Shown here: positions 48,787-58,610 of the stretch, in pieces
Numbering within the stretch: the first letter of the stretch is position 1
Layout: each line of letters begins with the position of its first letter
Source of the DNA: Flavobacterium sp. MK4S-17
Lineage (GTDB): Bacteria; Bacteroidota; Bacteroidia; Flavobacteriales; Flavobacteriaceae
Direction of reading: 5' to 3'
DNA: 64,000 nucleotides
Assembly: GCF_009848495.1 (NCBI RefSeq)
Contig: NZ_WWEP01000036.1
Span: 124,001 to 188,000, forward strand
Position numbers and translations under genes: made by a program
The notes under the pieces: model-generated
What the model was told of the DNA's origin: nothing
The model's input: the letters and a program-made list of their open reading frames with translations, nothing else
The model's database searches: none

Positions 48787-49317
48787 ATGGCAGACATTGT
48801 AAAAAAGAACGGTATTAACTTCGGTATTATTGTAGGTGTAGTAAGTATACTTTCCTCTGCAATTATTTATGCAGTAAACCTTGAGCTTATGGTAAACATA
48901 TGGCTGGGTATTGTGTTATTCCTTGTAAACCTTGTAATAGGTATTGTGGCCGTAGCCAAAACTAAAAAGGCAATGGGTGGCATTATATCATTTAAGCAGG
49001 CTTTTTCTGTTTATTTCTTTACTATGGCTATAGGCTCGCTAATAGGCACATTATTTATGTATGTACTGTTTAACTTTGTTGATCCTGCCGCAAAAGAAAC
49101 CCTTACACAACTTACTGTTGAAAAAACCGTTTCCATGATGCAGGGTGTGGGCGCTAAAACCGAAGATATAAGAAAAACAGCCGAGCAAATACAGGCAACT
49201 GATAATTTCAGCATAGGCTCATTAATAAAATCATACTTTTTCGGTTTAATATTCAGCATTATCATTGCGCTGATAGTTGGTGCTGCATTTAAAAACACAT
49301 CGAAGTCTGCAGAATAA
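48787..49317 (+). CDS. DUF4199 family membrane protein
   Basis: A 176-residue protein with four membrane helices (about 10-27, 32-52, 68-92 and 148-168) and a cytosolic or periplasmic loop (about 95-145) rich in Lys, Thr and Glu. The pattern with KKAMGGIISFKQAF between helices 2 and 3 is typical of DUF4199 proteins, frequent in Bacteroidetes; function is unknown. A TATATTTG -7 element lies at 48744-48751, 35 bases upstream. Four bases separate it from the glycosyltransferase gene, so they are co-expressed. Confidence 0.8.
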   Translation: MADIVKKNGINFGIIVGVVSILSSAIIYAVNLELMVNIWLGIVLFLVNLVIGIVAVAKTKKAMGGIISFKQAFSVYFFTMAIGSLIGTLFMYVLFNFVDPAAKETLTQLTVEKTVSMMQGVGAKTEDIRKTAEQIQATDNFSIGSLIKSYFFGLIFSIIIALIVGAAFKNTSKSAE

Positions 49318-49321
49318 TTAA

Positions 49322-50275
49322 ATGGATATATCTATAGTTATCCCGCTTCTTAACGAAGAGGAATCATTAAAGGAATTGCACAACTGGATTGTAAGGGTAA
49401 TGGCTGAAAATAAATTCAGTTATGAGGTTATCTTTATAGATGACGGCAGTACCGACAATTCCTGGCAAACCATACAGCAGCTATCTGCTGAAAATAACTG
49501 CGTGAAAGGCATACGGTTTTTCCGTAATTATGGGAAATCGCAAGCCTTGCACGCAGGATTTGCCAAAGCTCAGGGCAATGTGGTGATAACTATGGATGCC
49601 GACCTGCAGGACAGCCCGGAAGAAATTCCGCAACTGTACAGCATGATTATGACCGAAGGTTTCGACCTTGTATCTGGGTGGAAAAAAAAGCGGTATGATT
49701 CGGTAATATCTAAAAACCTGCCATCCAAACTTTTTAACTGGGCCGCAAGGCGCACATCCGGCGTTAAACTGCATGATTTTAACTGCGGGCTGAAGGCTTA
49801 TAAAAACAGTGTTGTAAAAAACATTGAGGTTTCGGGCGAAATGCACCGGTATATCCCCGTACTGGCAAAAAATGCCGGCTTTGCCAAAATAGGCGAAAAA
49901 GCAGTAAAACACCAGGCACGAAAATTTGGCACCACCAAGTTTGGCATGGAACGTTTTATTAATGGTTTTCTTGACCTTATTACTATCTGGTTTCTTTCCC
50001 GTTTCGGCAAAAGGCCCATGCACCTTTTTGGCGCGCTTGGGGTAATTATGTTTATTATAGGTTTGTTTTCTGCACTTTTTATAGGCATTACAAAACTATA
50101 TAAACTGTACCACCACCAGCAGGCAATACTGGTAACTGATAATCCCTGGTTTTATATCGCACTTACCACAATGATTATAGGAACCCAGCTTTTCCTTGCG
50201 GGATTTTTAGGTGAAATTATACTGCGCACAAAAAACAATGAAGAGCAATACAAAATCAGCGAACTGATAGAATAA
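49322..50275 (+). CDS. GT2 polyprenyl-phosphate glycosyltransferase (GtrB/DPM1 type)
   Basis: A 317-residue family-2 glycosyltransferase. The N-terminal GT-A domain (1-220) has DISIVIPLLNEEESL, IDDGSTDNS, and the DxD-like MDADLQDSPEEIPQ. Two C-terminal membrane helices (about 232-258 and 272-296) place it at the inner membrane. It transfers a sugar to a polyprenyl phosphate lipid, for surface polysaccharide or protein glycosylation. Donor sugar unknown. Co-operonic with the DUF4199 gene; neighbours downstream supply sugar-phosphate isomerisation. Confidence 0.9.
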   Translation: MDISIVIPLLNEEESLKELHNWIVRVMAENKFSYEVIFIDDGSTDNSWQTIQQLSAENNCVKGIRFFRNYGKSQALHAGFAKAQGNVVITMDADLQDSPEEIPQLYSMIMTEGFDLVSGWKKKRYDSVISKNLPSKLFNWAARRTSGVKLHDFNCGLKAYKNSVVKNIEVSGEMHRYIPVLAKNAGFAKIGEKAVKHQARKFGTTKFGMERFINGFLDLITIWFLSRFGKRPMHLFGALGVIMFIIGLFSALFIGITKLYKLYHHQQAILVTDNPWFYIALTTMIIGTQLFLAGFLGEIILRTKNNEEQYKISELIE

Positions 50276-50335
50276 AAAATAGTTGTACCTTCAATAGTTT
50301 AAATAGAGATTATTGAATTGCATAAAAATAAATGT

Positions 50336-52063
50336 ATGGAAATTGAAAAATCAATACTTGATAAGGTAAATATATGGCTCACCTCGCCTTTTGATGCTGA
50401 AACACAGGAAGCTGTAAAGGAAATGATGGCATCATCGCCTAAAGACCTGGAAGAAAGCTTCTATAAAAACCTTGAGTTTGGCACCGGGGGCATGAGGGGC
50501 GTTATGGGGCCGGGCACTAACCGCATCAATAAATATACTTTAGGAAAGGCTACCCAGGGGCTTTCAGATTATATTAAAAAATCATTTCCCGGTGAGCAGG
50601 CCAAGGTTGCTATAGCTTATGACTGCCGTAATAACAGTAATACACTGGCTAAAGTGGTTGCCGATGTATTTTCTGCAAATGGAATAAAAGTGTATTTATT
50701 TGAGGATATGCGCCCTACACCGGAGCTTTCATTCGCAGTAAAAAAGCTTAAATGCCATGCAGGAGTGGTACTTACAGCTTCACACAATCCGCCGGAATAT
50801 AACGGCTATAAGGTTTACTGGCAGGATGGCGGCCAGCTTGTGCCACCACAGGATGCCGAAATTATAAAAGTTATAGAAGAACTGGAATACAGCCAGGTAA
50901 ACTTTAATGCCAATGAAAGCCTTATTGAATATATAGGCAGTGATATGGACAGGGCTTTTATACAAAACTCTCTGCTTACGGCTACGTTTAATACCTCTCC
51001 GGAAGCAAAAAGTAACTTAAAGATAGTTTACACACCGCTTCACGGCACTTCTGTAAAACTAATTCCGGATTTGCTTGAGGATGCAGGCTACAACAATGTG
51101 AGTATTGTTGCTGAACAGGCAAAGCCCGACGGAAATTTCCCTACTGTAAAATCACCAAATCCTGAAGAGCCGGAAGCCCTTACAATGGCCATAGAACTGG
51201 CAGACCATACTGATGCCGATGTGGTTATAGGAACTGACCCCGACAGCGACAGGCTTGGTGTAGCCGTTAGGAATGGTAATGGAATTATGACATTACTTAA
51301 CGGTAACCAGACTATGGTACTGATGACGCATTTTCTTTTAGAACAATGGAAAAAACAGGGCAAATTAAAAGGCGATGAATTTATAGGCTCTACCATAGTT
51401 TCCACACCTATGATGATGGAACTGGCAACAGCTTATAATGTAGAATGTAAAGTGGGGCTTACTGGCTTTAAATGGATTGCAAAAATGATTAAGGATTTCC
51501 CGGAGCAGCAGTTTATTGGCGGTGGCGAGGAAAGCTTTGGCTACATGGTGGGCGATGCCGTTCGTGATAAGGATGCTGTTACCTCTACCCTGCTGCTGTG
51601 CGAAATGGCGGCACAGGCTAAGGAAAAAGCCAGCTCGCTATACCAGGAATTGCTTAAGCTGTATGTTGAATATGGGTTTTATAAAGAGTACCTTATATCA
51701 ATTACCAAAAAGGGAATTGAAGGGGCGCAGCAGATAAAACAAATGATGGCCGGACTTAGGGAAAAACCACTAAAAGAAATAAACGGTCAAAGGGTAGTAA
51801 TGGTGGAAGACTATCAGGCTTCAAAAGCCAAAAACCTTTTTACCGATGAAGAAGAGGAGCTGTACCTGCCAAAATCAAACGTGCTTATCTACTATCTTGA
51901 AGATGGCACTAAAATATGTGCAAGGCCAAGCGGTACAGAACCTAAAATAAAATTTTATTTCAGCGTTAATGATACGCTGGACGATGTTAAGAACTTTAAG
52001 CAGGTAGAAGCCCGTCTTGATGAAAAGATAAAAAACATCGTAAAAGAGATGAACCTTAATTAA
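50336..52063 (+). CDS. Phosphohexomutase, phosphoglucomutase/phosphomannomutase type
   Basis: A 575-residue cytosolic enzyme, longer than GlmM, of the group that interconverts hexose-1- and hexose-6-phosphates. Motifs are GTGGMRGVMGPGTNRIN, the phosphoserine loop TASHNPPEYNG, the metal loop GTDPDSDRLG, the sugar loop GGEESFGYMVGD and the phosphate loop RPSGTEPKIKFYF. Size and RGVMGPGTNRIN suggest the phosphopentomutase/PGM2-like branch. The ATG at 50336 is preferred to an upstream TTG (50318). It lies 60 bases after the GT2 gene and four before the ABC exporter gene. Confidence 0.9.
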   Translation: MEIEKSILDKVNIWLTSPFDAETQEAVKEMMASSPKDLEESFYKNLEFGTGGMRGVMGPGTNRINKYTLGKATQGLSDYIKKSFPGEQAKVAIAYDCRNNSNTLAKVVADVFSANGIKVYLFEDMRPTPELSFAVKKLKCHAGVVLTASHNPPEYNGYKVYWQDGGQLVPPQDAEIIKVIEELEYSQVNFNANESLIEYIGSDMDRAFIQNSLLTATFNTSPEAKSNLKIVYTPLHGTSVKLIPDLLEDAGYNNVSIVAEQAKPDGNFPTVKSPNPEEPEALTMAIELADHTDADVVIGTDPDSDRLGVAVRNGNGIMTLLNGNQTMVLMTHFLLEQWKKQGKLKGDEFIGSTIVSTPMMMELATAYNVECKVGLTGFKWIAKMIKDFPEQQFIGGGEESFGYMVGDAVRDKDAVTSTLLLCEMAAQAKEKASSLYQELLKLYVEYGFYKEYLISITKKGIEGAQQIKQMMAGLREKPLKEINGQRVVMVEDYQASKAKNLFTDEEEELYLPKSNVLIYYLEDGTKICARPSGTEPKIKFYFSVNDTLDDVKNFKQVEARLDEKIKNIVKEMNLN

Positions 52064-52067
52064 TTGA

Positions 52068-53903
52068 ATGAGTAATTATAAAAAAATATACCGGTTTGCA
52101 TTACCGTATAAAAAATATGCTGCATTAAACATTTTTTTTAATGTGTTTTATGCACTGTTCAGTACACTTTCATTTGCAGCATTAATACCGGTATTAAAAG
52201 TAATTTTTGATGATAAACGGGAGATATATAAAAAGCCCGTATATCACGATTTTGATGGGTTGAGTTCCTTTAAAGACTTCTGTGAGGACTACCTTAATTA
52301 CCTGCTTACCACACTTATTGATAAGCATGGGGTTTTTATGGTATTACAATATATAATAGCAATAATAATAGCTTTATTCCTTCTTAAAAACCTGTGTAAC
52401 TACCTTGCCCTCGTTTTTATAACCCGATTAAAAACAGCCGTGGTTAAAAACATAAGGGATACATTGTATGATAAAATAGTAAAACTGCCTTTTTCCTATT
52501 ATTCCTCTACTTCAAAAGGGGAAGTAATAGCAAAGGTTACAACCGATGTAAATGAGATAAGCAACTCCTACCTCACTATCCTGGACATGATAGTAAAAGA
52601 GCCTTTAACCATTTTATTTGCTTTGGTAACCATGTTCTTTTTAAGCACCAAGTTAACGCTGTTTGTGCTTTTGTTTATACCTGTTTCCGGCTTTATAATT
52701 TCAAAAGTAGGCAAGTCGCTGAAAAAGAAATCGCACATGATGCAGCAGCAGCAGGGCAAAAACCTTTCCATCCTTGAAGAAACAATTGGCGGACTTAAAG
52801 TGATAAAATCGTTTACAGCCGAGGATAAGTTTAATGCTAAGTTCAGGGCAAACAGTAAGCGCCTGCATGATTATGCGGTAACAGTTGCCAACAGGCAAAA
52901 CCTTGCATCGCCTTTAAGCGAATTACTGGGAATTATAGTAATAAGTATATTGCTGATGTATGGAGGCTACCTTGTATTTGTAGATAAAAATATGGAAGCA
53001 AGCTTTTTCCTTACTTATATATTGTTTGCTTATAATATCCTTACGCCTGCAAAAGATATATCAAAGGCGAGTTATAACCTAAAACGTGGTAATGCCTCGG
53101 CAGAAAGGATTATACAAGTGCTGGAAACCGACGACCTGATTAAAGATAAACCTGGCGCCGTTGAAAAAACAACTTTTGAAAACAGCATTACACTGGAAAA
53201 CATAAACTTTGCCTATGAAAAGGAAAGTGTACTTAAAGATTTTTCCATTACTATTAATAAAGGTGAAACCGTTGCGCTTGTGGGGCAATCCGGCAGCGGT
53301 AAAAGTACTATTGCCAACCTGCTTACACGGTTTTATGATGTACAGGAAGGCAGTATAAAAATTGATGGGACTGACATCCGCGACTACAAGGTTAAATCTT
53401 TAAGGCAGCTAATGGGGCTTGTTACGCAGGACAGTATCCTGTTTAATGATACCATACGCAATAATGTAGCTTTAGGAAAGCCTGACGCTACGGATGCAGA
53501 AATAATTGATGCGCTGAAAATTGCAAATGCCTATGAATTTGTAAATGAACTTCCTGAAGGTATTGAAACCAATATTGGCGATAGCGGCAATAAGCTTTCA
53601 GGCGGGCAAAAACAAAGACTGAGCATAGCACGTGCCGTTTTAAAAAATCCGCCCATAATGATACTGGACGAAGCTACATCTGCACTTGATACCGAAAGTG
53701 AAAGACTGGTTCAGCAGGCTCTTGAAAACATGATGCAAAACCGCACATCGGTTGTTATTGCCCACAGGCTTTCAACCATACAAAAAGCAGATAAAATTGT
53801 GGTCATGAAAAAAGGCCGCATTGTAGAACAGGGAACGCATGATGAACTGATTGCACAGGACGGAACCTACAAAAAACTGGTAATGATGCAAAGTTTTGAA
53901 TAA
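52068..53903 (+). CDS. MsbA-like ABC exporter (fused permease and ATPase)
   Basis: A 611-residue half-transporter: six membrane helices in residues about 15-330 (including two long charged loops) and a nucleotide-binding domain from about 365. The NBD has Walker A GQSGSGKST, the signature LSGGQ, Walker B MILDEATSALD and the H-loop IAHRLS. It works as a homodimer that probably flips lipid A-type lipids or exports another hydrophobic substrate. A strong terminator follows the stop, so it ends the operon that may begin at 48787. Confidence 0.92.
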   Translation: MSNYKKIYRFALPYKKYAALNIFFNVFYALFSTLSFAALIPVLKVIFDDKREIYKKPVYHDFDGLSSFKDFCEDYLNYLLTTLIDKHGVFMVLQYIIAIIIALFLLKNLCNYLALVFITRLKTAVVKNIRDTLYDKIVKLPFSYYSSTSKGEVIAKVTTDVNEISNSYLTILDMIVKEPLTILFALVTMFFLSTKLTLFVLLFIPVSGFIISKVGKSLKKKSHMMQQQQGKNLSILEETIGGLKVIKSFTAEDKFNAKFRANSKRLHDYAVTVANRQNLASPLSELLGIIVISILLMYGGYLVFVDKNMEASFFLTYILFAYNILTPAKDISKASYNLKRGNASAERIIQVLETDDLIKDKPGAVEKTTFENSITLENINFAYEKESVLKDFSITINKGETVALVGQSGSGKSTIANLLTRFYDVQEGSIKIDGTDIRDYKVKSLRQLMGLVTQDSILFNDTIRNNVALGKPDATDAEIIDALKIANAYEFVNELPEGIETNIGDSGNKLSGGQKQRLSIARAVLKNPPIMILDEATSALDTESERLVQQALENMMQNRTSVVIAHRLSTIQKADKIVVMKKGRIVEQGTHDELIAQDGTYKKLVMMQSFE

Positions 53904-53904
53904 T

Positions 53905-53936
53905 AGAATAGCTGCTAACGCAGCTATTCTTTTTTT
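53905..53936 (+). terminator. Terminator after the ABC exporter gene
   Basis: An 11-bp perfect stem, AGAATAGCTGC / GCAGCTATTCT (53905-53915, 53920-53930), with loop TAAC, followed by TTTTTT. Confidence 0.92.
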
Positions 53937-53954
53937 AATATAAAAAATACCTAT

Positions 53955-54584
53955 ATGCCCAAAAAAGCAATTATATACGACCTTGACAATACTGTTTACC
54001 CTGTAAGCTCTATCGGCGAAAAACTTTTTGGCCCTTTATTCGCCATTATTGAAGAAAGCGGAAAACATAATGACGATATGGAAGCAATTAAAAAGGCAAT
54101 TATGCGCACACCTTTTAAACTTGTGGCAAAGCGTTTTAATTTTAGTGATGAGCTTACACAAAAAGGGATTGAACTGCAAACTAACCTGGAGTATAAGGAT
54201 GAAATAAAAACCTTTGACGATTATCCTGAAATCCTCAATATACCCGGAAACAGGTTTTTGGTAACAACAGGATTCCCTGTTATGCAGCACAGCAAAATAA
54301 CCGCTATGAATATACGGGAAGATTTTAATGAAATCCATGTGGTTGACCCTGTTACAACCAACAATACCAAAAAAGATGTTTTTGCAGATATATTACAGCG
54401 TTATAATTACACTGCGGATGAAGTAATAGTTGTGGGTGATGACCCGGAGTCAGAAATAGCGGCAGCCAAAGCCCTTGGGATAACTACCGTATTGTATGAC
54501 AAATACAGCCATCAGGAACAGGATTTGGCAGATTATACTATAAAACACTTTAAGGAACTAAAAGATATTTACCTTAATAGTTAA
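53955..54584 (+). CDS. HAD hydrolase, pyrimidine-5'-nucleotidase-like
   Basis: A 209-residue HAD protein. Motif I is IYDLDNTVYPVSS, with the Asp pair and a Tyr/Pro pattern of the SDT1/YjjG-like pyrimidine 5'-nucleotidase group. Motif II is FLVTTGFPVM, motif III KDVFADIL and motif IV VVGDDPESEIAAA. The substrate is not proven. It lies behind a terminator, so it is transcribed separately, with a presumed promoter in the 50-base gap that I cannot identify. Confidence 0.82.
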   Translation: MPKKAIIYDLDNTVYPVSSIGEKLFGPLFAIIEESGKHNDDMEAIKKAIMRTPFKLVAKRFNFSDELTQKGIELQTNLEYKDEIKTFDDYPEILNIPGNRFLVTTGFPVMQHSKITAMNIREDFNEIHVVDPVTTNNTKKDVFADILQRYNYTADEVIVVGDDPESEIAAAKALGITTVLYDKYSHQEQDLADYTIKHFKELKDIYLNS

Positions 54585-54655
54585 AAACTAATAACATATA
54601 TTTAACCGGGTTACGTTTCAGGCTTTTGTAATTTTATAACTATAACAGGCATATT

Positions 54656-55354
54656 ATGTTTATATCAAACAAACACATTACCCTGCCCGCCCCCGATACT
54701 ATTGTATGGAAGTACCTGGATTTATCCAAGTTCCTTGACCTGCTGCTGTGCAGGCAGTTATTTATGTCGCGTTCGGATAAGTTTGAAGACCAGTATGAAG
54801 GAACCTTTAGCGAGCCTACATTTGAGGAGCTTAAAAAAATTTCGGAAAACAATCCTGAATTTTTAGACAATTATAAAACCCACCGCAAAAAAGTGGTTAT
54901 CAGCAGCTGGCATATTAATGAGTATGAGTCGTATGCTATGTGGCAGATATTTACAAAAAATAATGAAGGGCTTGCCATACAATCTACCGTAGGAAGGGTG
55001 CAAAAAGCACTTGACCTGGAAAAATGCTATGAGCAGCATATTGGCGAGGTAAAATATATTGACTATAAAAAGGAATATATCCCTTTTGATAACAACTTTT
55101 TCCCTTTCCTGTTTAAAAGAAAAAGCTTTCAGTATGAGCGTGAAGTAAGGATTATTGCCGACTTAACACAACAAAATATTGAAATTGACGAAGGCGTTAA
55201 GGCAAATGTAGATATTAACCTGCTGATTGAAAAAATATATATACACCCCAAATCGGAAAACTGGTATAAAAACCTTGTTATAAAGCTAATGAATCAGTTA
55301 GGATTTGATTTTAGTATAGAAAAATCTGATTTAGAGAGCGATATACTTATTTAA
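54656..55354 (+). CDS. DUF2971 protein
   Basis: A 232-residue cytosolic protein of the DUF2971 family: WKYLDLSKFLDLL and FEDQYEGTFSEP near the N-terminus, SSWHINEYESYAMWQIF, and the FKRKSFQYEREVRII segment. The SSWH..ES..MW and EREVR motifs are the conserved core; function is unknown. Members often sit in accessory or defence regions, but the neighbours here are ordinary. It is convergent with the lipoprotein gene, overlapping by four bases. Confidence 0.82.
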   Translation: MFISNKHITLPAPDTIVWKYLDLSKFLDLLLCRQLFMSRSDKFEDQYEGTFSEPTFEELKKISENNPEFLDNYKTHRKKVVISSWHINEYESYAMWQIFTKNNEGLAIQSTVGRVQKALDLEKCYEQHIGEVKYIDYKKEYIPFDNNFFPFLFKRKSFQYEREVRIIADLTQQNIEIDEGVKANVDINLLIEKIYIHPKSENWYKNLVIKLMNQLGFDFSIEKSDLESDILI

Positions 55355-56073
55355 TTAACAGGCTCATATACGGAAACTGCCCAGTCAGGCGAAAGCAGGT
55401 CAACATAATGGTAATGCACCCTGTCATTTTTATCAAACGCACCATTTTTATTAATATCCTCAATCGTGCGGAAATAAATCCTGTTTTGTGCTTCCACCAA
55501 ATTCCAGTCAATAAGTTCCTGTATATCCTGGGAAAGTTTTGTAAGCTTATTGCCGCTTATATCGCTTATGTATAATGACTTTATATCGTTAACATCAATT
55601 TTACCGTCCTGGTTGGTGTCAGAGTCTACCAGTGTATAAACCAATATCTGCTTTTTATTCCTCTCGGCAATAGTATTTAAAAACGTGGCTGTCTGTATCT
55701 GGATTTTTTTATCGGTAAGCGGCCTTAGCGAGGTAGAATCAATATGCTGAAATTTAAGATTATCAAAATAACCCGTTATTTCAAAACGGTTATAATTGGA
55801 TATGGCATAGCTTACATTATTGGTGCGGCTGCTGCCATAGCTCCTGTTGTTATCTTCATAAACCCTTATTCCGCCTATGGGGTGTATAAGGTACTTTGTA
55901 CCTTCCATAAGAACGGGAAGGTCAGCCACTTCAATTTGGGATGAGTCGGTGTTTTTTGGTGCGGCTTCTGCTTTCTTTTCCTTATAGATAACTTTTGGCT
56001 TAGGTTTTTGTTCCTTACAGCCAAAAACTGCAAAAGCAGAAAAGGCCAATAAAAGTAGTGCTGATTTTTTCAT
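55351..56073 (-). CDS. Lipoprotein with EF-hand-like calcium loops
   Basis: A 240-residue lipoprotein (lipobox FAVFGC) with a Lys/Glu/Ala-rich linker and a beta-rich body. Two Asp/Asn-rich loops read DSDTNQDGKIDVNDI and EDINKNGAFDKND, matching the spacing of EF-hand or dockerin calcium loops (DxDxDGxIxxxD). It lies 47 bases after the TonB receptor gene on the same strand and may be part of that envelope operon. No enzymatic motif. The start is moved to Met9 of the longest frame, where the signal peptide begins. Confidence 0.7.
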   Translation of the reverse strand: MKKSALLLLAFSAFAVFGCKEQKPKPKVIYKEKKAEAAPKNTDSSQIEVADLPVLMEGTKYLIHPIGGIRVYEDNNRSYGSSRTNNVSYAISNYNRFEITGYFDNLKFQHIDSTSLRPLTDKKIQIQTATFLNTIAERNKKQILVYTLVDSDTNQDGKIDVNDIKSLYISDISGNKLTKLSQDIQELIDWNLVEAQNRIYFRTIEDINKNGAFDKNDRVHYHYVDLLSPDWAVSVYEPVN

Positions 56074-56120
56074 TTCCCTTTTAAAGATATATACCAAAAG
56101 TAAGCAAAATGTTTCAATAA

Positions 56121-58610
56121 TTAAATCCTGACATTCAGCTTAAGGCTGAAAACACGGCTGGTAAGATAATTAGGTATGCCATACTGGCTCTTGGTGTACA
56201 CATCCCTTACCCATGTATTGGTTATTGAGTTCTGGTTATTAAAAAGGTTGAAAATTTCCAGCCCCAGTGCAAGCTCGTTAAACATAGCGAGCCAATGCCC
56301 TTTTGGATATTGCTTGGTGCCATCGGTAAATACATAGGAAAAACCAATATCGGCGCGGCGGTAGTCGTTAAGCCTTGTCTGGTATTGGTACGGGTCGGCA
56401 TAAGAAGGTGAGCCACCGGGCAGCCCTGTATTATAAACAAGGTTAAGGTACACCTTCATATTCGGTATGTTGCGCACATAGTCCTGGAAAAGCACACCAA
56501 ACTTCAGCCTTTGGTCAGTTGGCCGCGCTATATACCCCCTGTTGTTTATATTTTCTTCGGTTTTTAAGTAACCAAAGGTAAGCCAGGATTCAGTACCCGG
56601 AACAAATTCGCCATTCATGCGCACATCAAGCCCGTAAGCATAAGCTACTGCATCATTATCGGCACGGTAACGGATACGCACATTTTCCAGCGTATAAGCA
56701 TTAACATCATCCAGCTTTTTATAATAAGTCTCGGAAACAAGCTTAAATGGCCTTTCCCACATTTTAAAACTGTAATCATTAGCCAATACAATGTGTATGG
56801 AACGCTGTGCTTTTACATTTGGCCTTAAGGTTCCCGATGAATCCCTCAGTTCCCTGTAAAAAGGCGGCTGGTGGTAAAAACCTCCCGAAAGGCGGAAAAG
56901 CATATCGCGCTTCCATTGCGGCTTTATAGTAAATTGTGCACGCGGGCTGATAGTTACCTGGCTGTCGCCATTAGGCCCGTTATCTACAGATACCTGCCAT
57001 TGGTGCGCCCTTACCCCTGCATTCATCCATATATCGCTTGTACCCAGCTTTGCCCTCCTGCTCCACTGCAAATAGCCTGAAAAACGGTTTATCTGTGCAA
57101 AATTGGTTGCCCTTACGTTTTGAAATGGCACCAGCGGCCCTGTGTAAGGGTTATAAGGCTGGTCGTTAACCGGCAGGTCAATCCTCGGCGGATTTATGGA
57201 AAACCCGGCTGAGTCAATAACCTCCCACTCCACAAGCCGGTCGCGTATATCTTCCCTGGTATATTTTATGCCCCATTCCACCAGGTTGCTTTTAATATCA
57301 TGGTATCCCTTTACCTCGGTATTTACAATAAGGGCATCAAGGTCGTTACGGGCATGGTTTAGCTGTGCACCTGCGGCACGTGCAAACTTAATATCGCCGG
57401 TGTTGGCTCCTGTTTCAAGGCTGGTTTCCACCTCGCCCAGCGCATACTGTGCTAAAATATCAAAATGTTCCTGCTCCTGCGTGTGGTAAACGGAGCCAAT
57501 TACTTTCAGCGTGAAATTGTCCGATACTTTGTACGTTGATTTCATAGCACCAAAATAGGTGCGGTATTCATCTTTTTCCTGCCCGTCATAAATAATCTGC
57601 AGGGCGATGGGATTATCGATAGTACCAAAATTTGTCTGCCTTGAAAGCGGCTGGTAATGGTATTTGTTTTGTGAAACATTACCTAAAAAACTGATTTCCC
57701 ATTTTTCACTGGGATTAAAATTCACCATGGCCTGCACATCGGTAAATGTGGGCCTGAAATTGGTTTCCGTTTCCTGGCTGTTTACCAACAGGCTGTTGTC
57801 CCGGTAGCGTGCCCCAACTATGGCACTCCACTTTTTATTTTTAGATATACCTTCCAGTGTAAGGCTCCCTCCAAGAAAACTCGCTTCAAGCTCGGCAGCA
57901 TAGCGCACCGGCCTTCTGTATGTGATATCAAGCACCGAGGAAAGCTTGTCGCCATACTTAGCCTGAAAGCCACCCGATGAAAAATCAACATTCTCCACCA
58001 TAGTGGTGTTTGTAAAGCTAAGCCCCTCCTGCTGTCCGCTGCGTATAAGGAAAGGACGGTATATTTCAATATCCTCAACATATACCAGGTTCTCATCATA
58101 ATTACCGCCACGTACTGCATACTGTGTGCTAAGCTCATTATTAGAGTTACCGCCAAAAAGCTTTATTATATTTTCAACCCCCGCATTGGCTCCGGGAATT
58201 TTACGTATAATATCCGGTGCTATCGCCGTTATGCCCTCTACCCGGCGCCTGCCTGTTTCGGCGTCAATAACCATTTCGGCCATCTGCTGTATGCCGGTAC
58301 TCAGCATAAGGTTAAACTCAAAAGTGTCATTTGCTCCCATTTCCAGCACTATTGAGGAAAGTTTGAAGCTAATATGCGAAAACCACACCTCCACCTGCCT
58401 GTCGGCCGGGATTTTCAGTTTATAAAAACCTGTACGGTCTGATGTGGTTTGTTCCCGCCTGCCTGAGTTGTCGTAAAATATATTTACACCCTCTATGGGT
58501 TGGCGGTTTTCATCTAAAATGATGCCGTATAGCATTGGCCCCTGCTGTGCAAAAAGGGCGGCACTGAACAATAAAAAGCCCAGTGTTAGTATCTTATTTA
58601 TTGTTTTCAA
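56121..58610 (-). CDS. TonB-dependent receptor with carboxypeptidase-like N-terminal domain
   Basis: An 829-residue outer-membrane receptor. After the signal peptide (KTINKILTLGFLLFSAALFAQ in part, cleaved after AQ) comes a CarboxypepD_reg-like domain (LYGIILDENRQPIEGVNIFY), then the plug (RKIPGANAGVENIIKLFGG, STQYAVRGGNYDENL) and a barrel ending SLKLNVRI. The start is placed at TTG 58610: it yields a classical signal peptide and overlaps the upstream M23 gene by 17 bases. The ATG at 58649 would add an unusual extension. Substrate unknown. Confidence 0.87.
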   Translation of the reverse strand: MKTINKILTLGFLLFSAALFAQQGPMLYGIILDENRQPIEGVNIFYDNSGRREQTTSDRTGFYKLKIPADRQVEVWFSHISFKLSSIVLEMGANDTFEFNLMLSTGIQQMAEMVIDAETGRRRVEGITAIAPDIIRKIPGANAGVENIIKLFGGNSNNELSTQYAVRGGNYDENLVYVEDIEIYRPFLIRSGQQEGLSFTNTTMVENVDFSSGGFQAKYGDKLSSVLDITYRRPVRYAAELEASFLGGSLTLEGISKNKKWSAIVGARYRDNSLLVNSQETETNFRPTFTDVQAMVNFNPSEKWEISFLGNVSQNKYHYQPLSRQTNFGTIDNPIALQIIYDGQEKDEYRTYFGAMKSTYKVSDNFTLKVIGSVYHTQEQEHFDILAQYALGEVETSLETGANTGDIKFARAAGAQLNHARNDLDALIVNTEVKGYHDIKSNLVEWGIKYTREDIRDRLVEWEVIDSAGFSINPPRIDLPVNDQPYNPYTGPLVPFQNVRATNFAQINRFSGYLQWSRRAKLGTSDIWMNAGVRAHQWQVSVDNGPNGDSQVTISPRAQFTIKPQWKRDMLFRLSGGFYHQPPFYRELRDSSGTLRPNVKAQRSIHIVLANDYSFKMWERPFKLVSETYYKKLDDVNAYTLENVRIRYRADNDAVAYAYGLDVRMNGEFVPGTESWLTFGYLKTEENINNRGYIARPTDQRLKFGVLFQDYVRNIPNMKVYLNLVYNTGLPGGSPSYADPYQYQTRLNDYRRADIGFSYVFTDGTKQYPKGHWLAMFNELALGLEIFNLFNNQNSITNTWVRDVYTKSQYGIPNYLTSRVFSLKLNVRI

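Noticed and set aside
54656-55354. DUF2971 protein as part of a defence system
   Set aside because: Neighbours are ordinary metabolic and envelope genes; no nuclease, methylase or toxin partner is adjacent.
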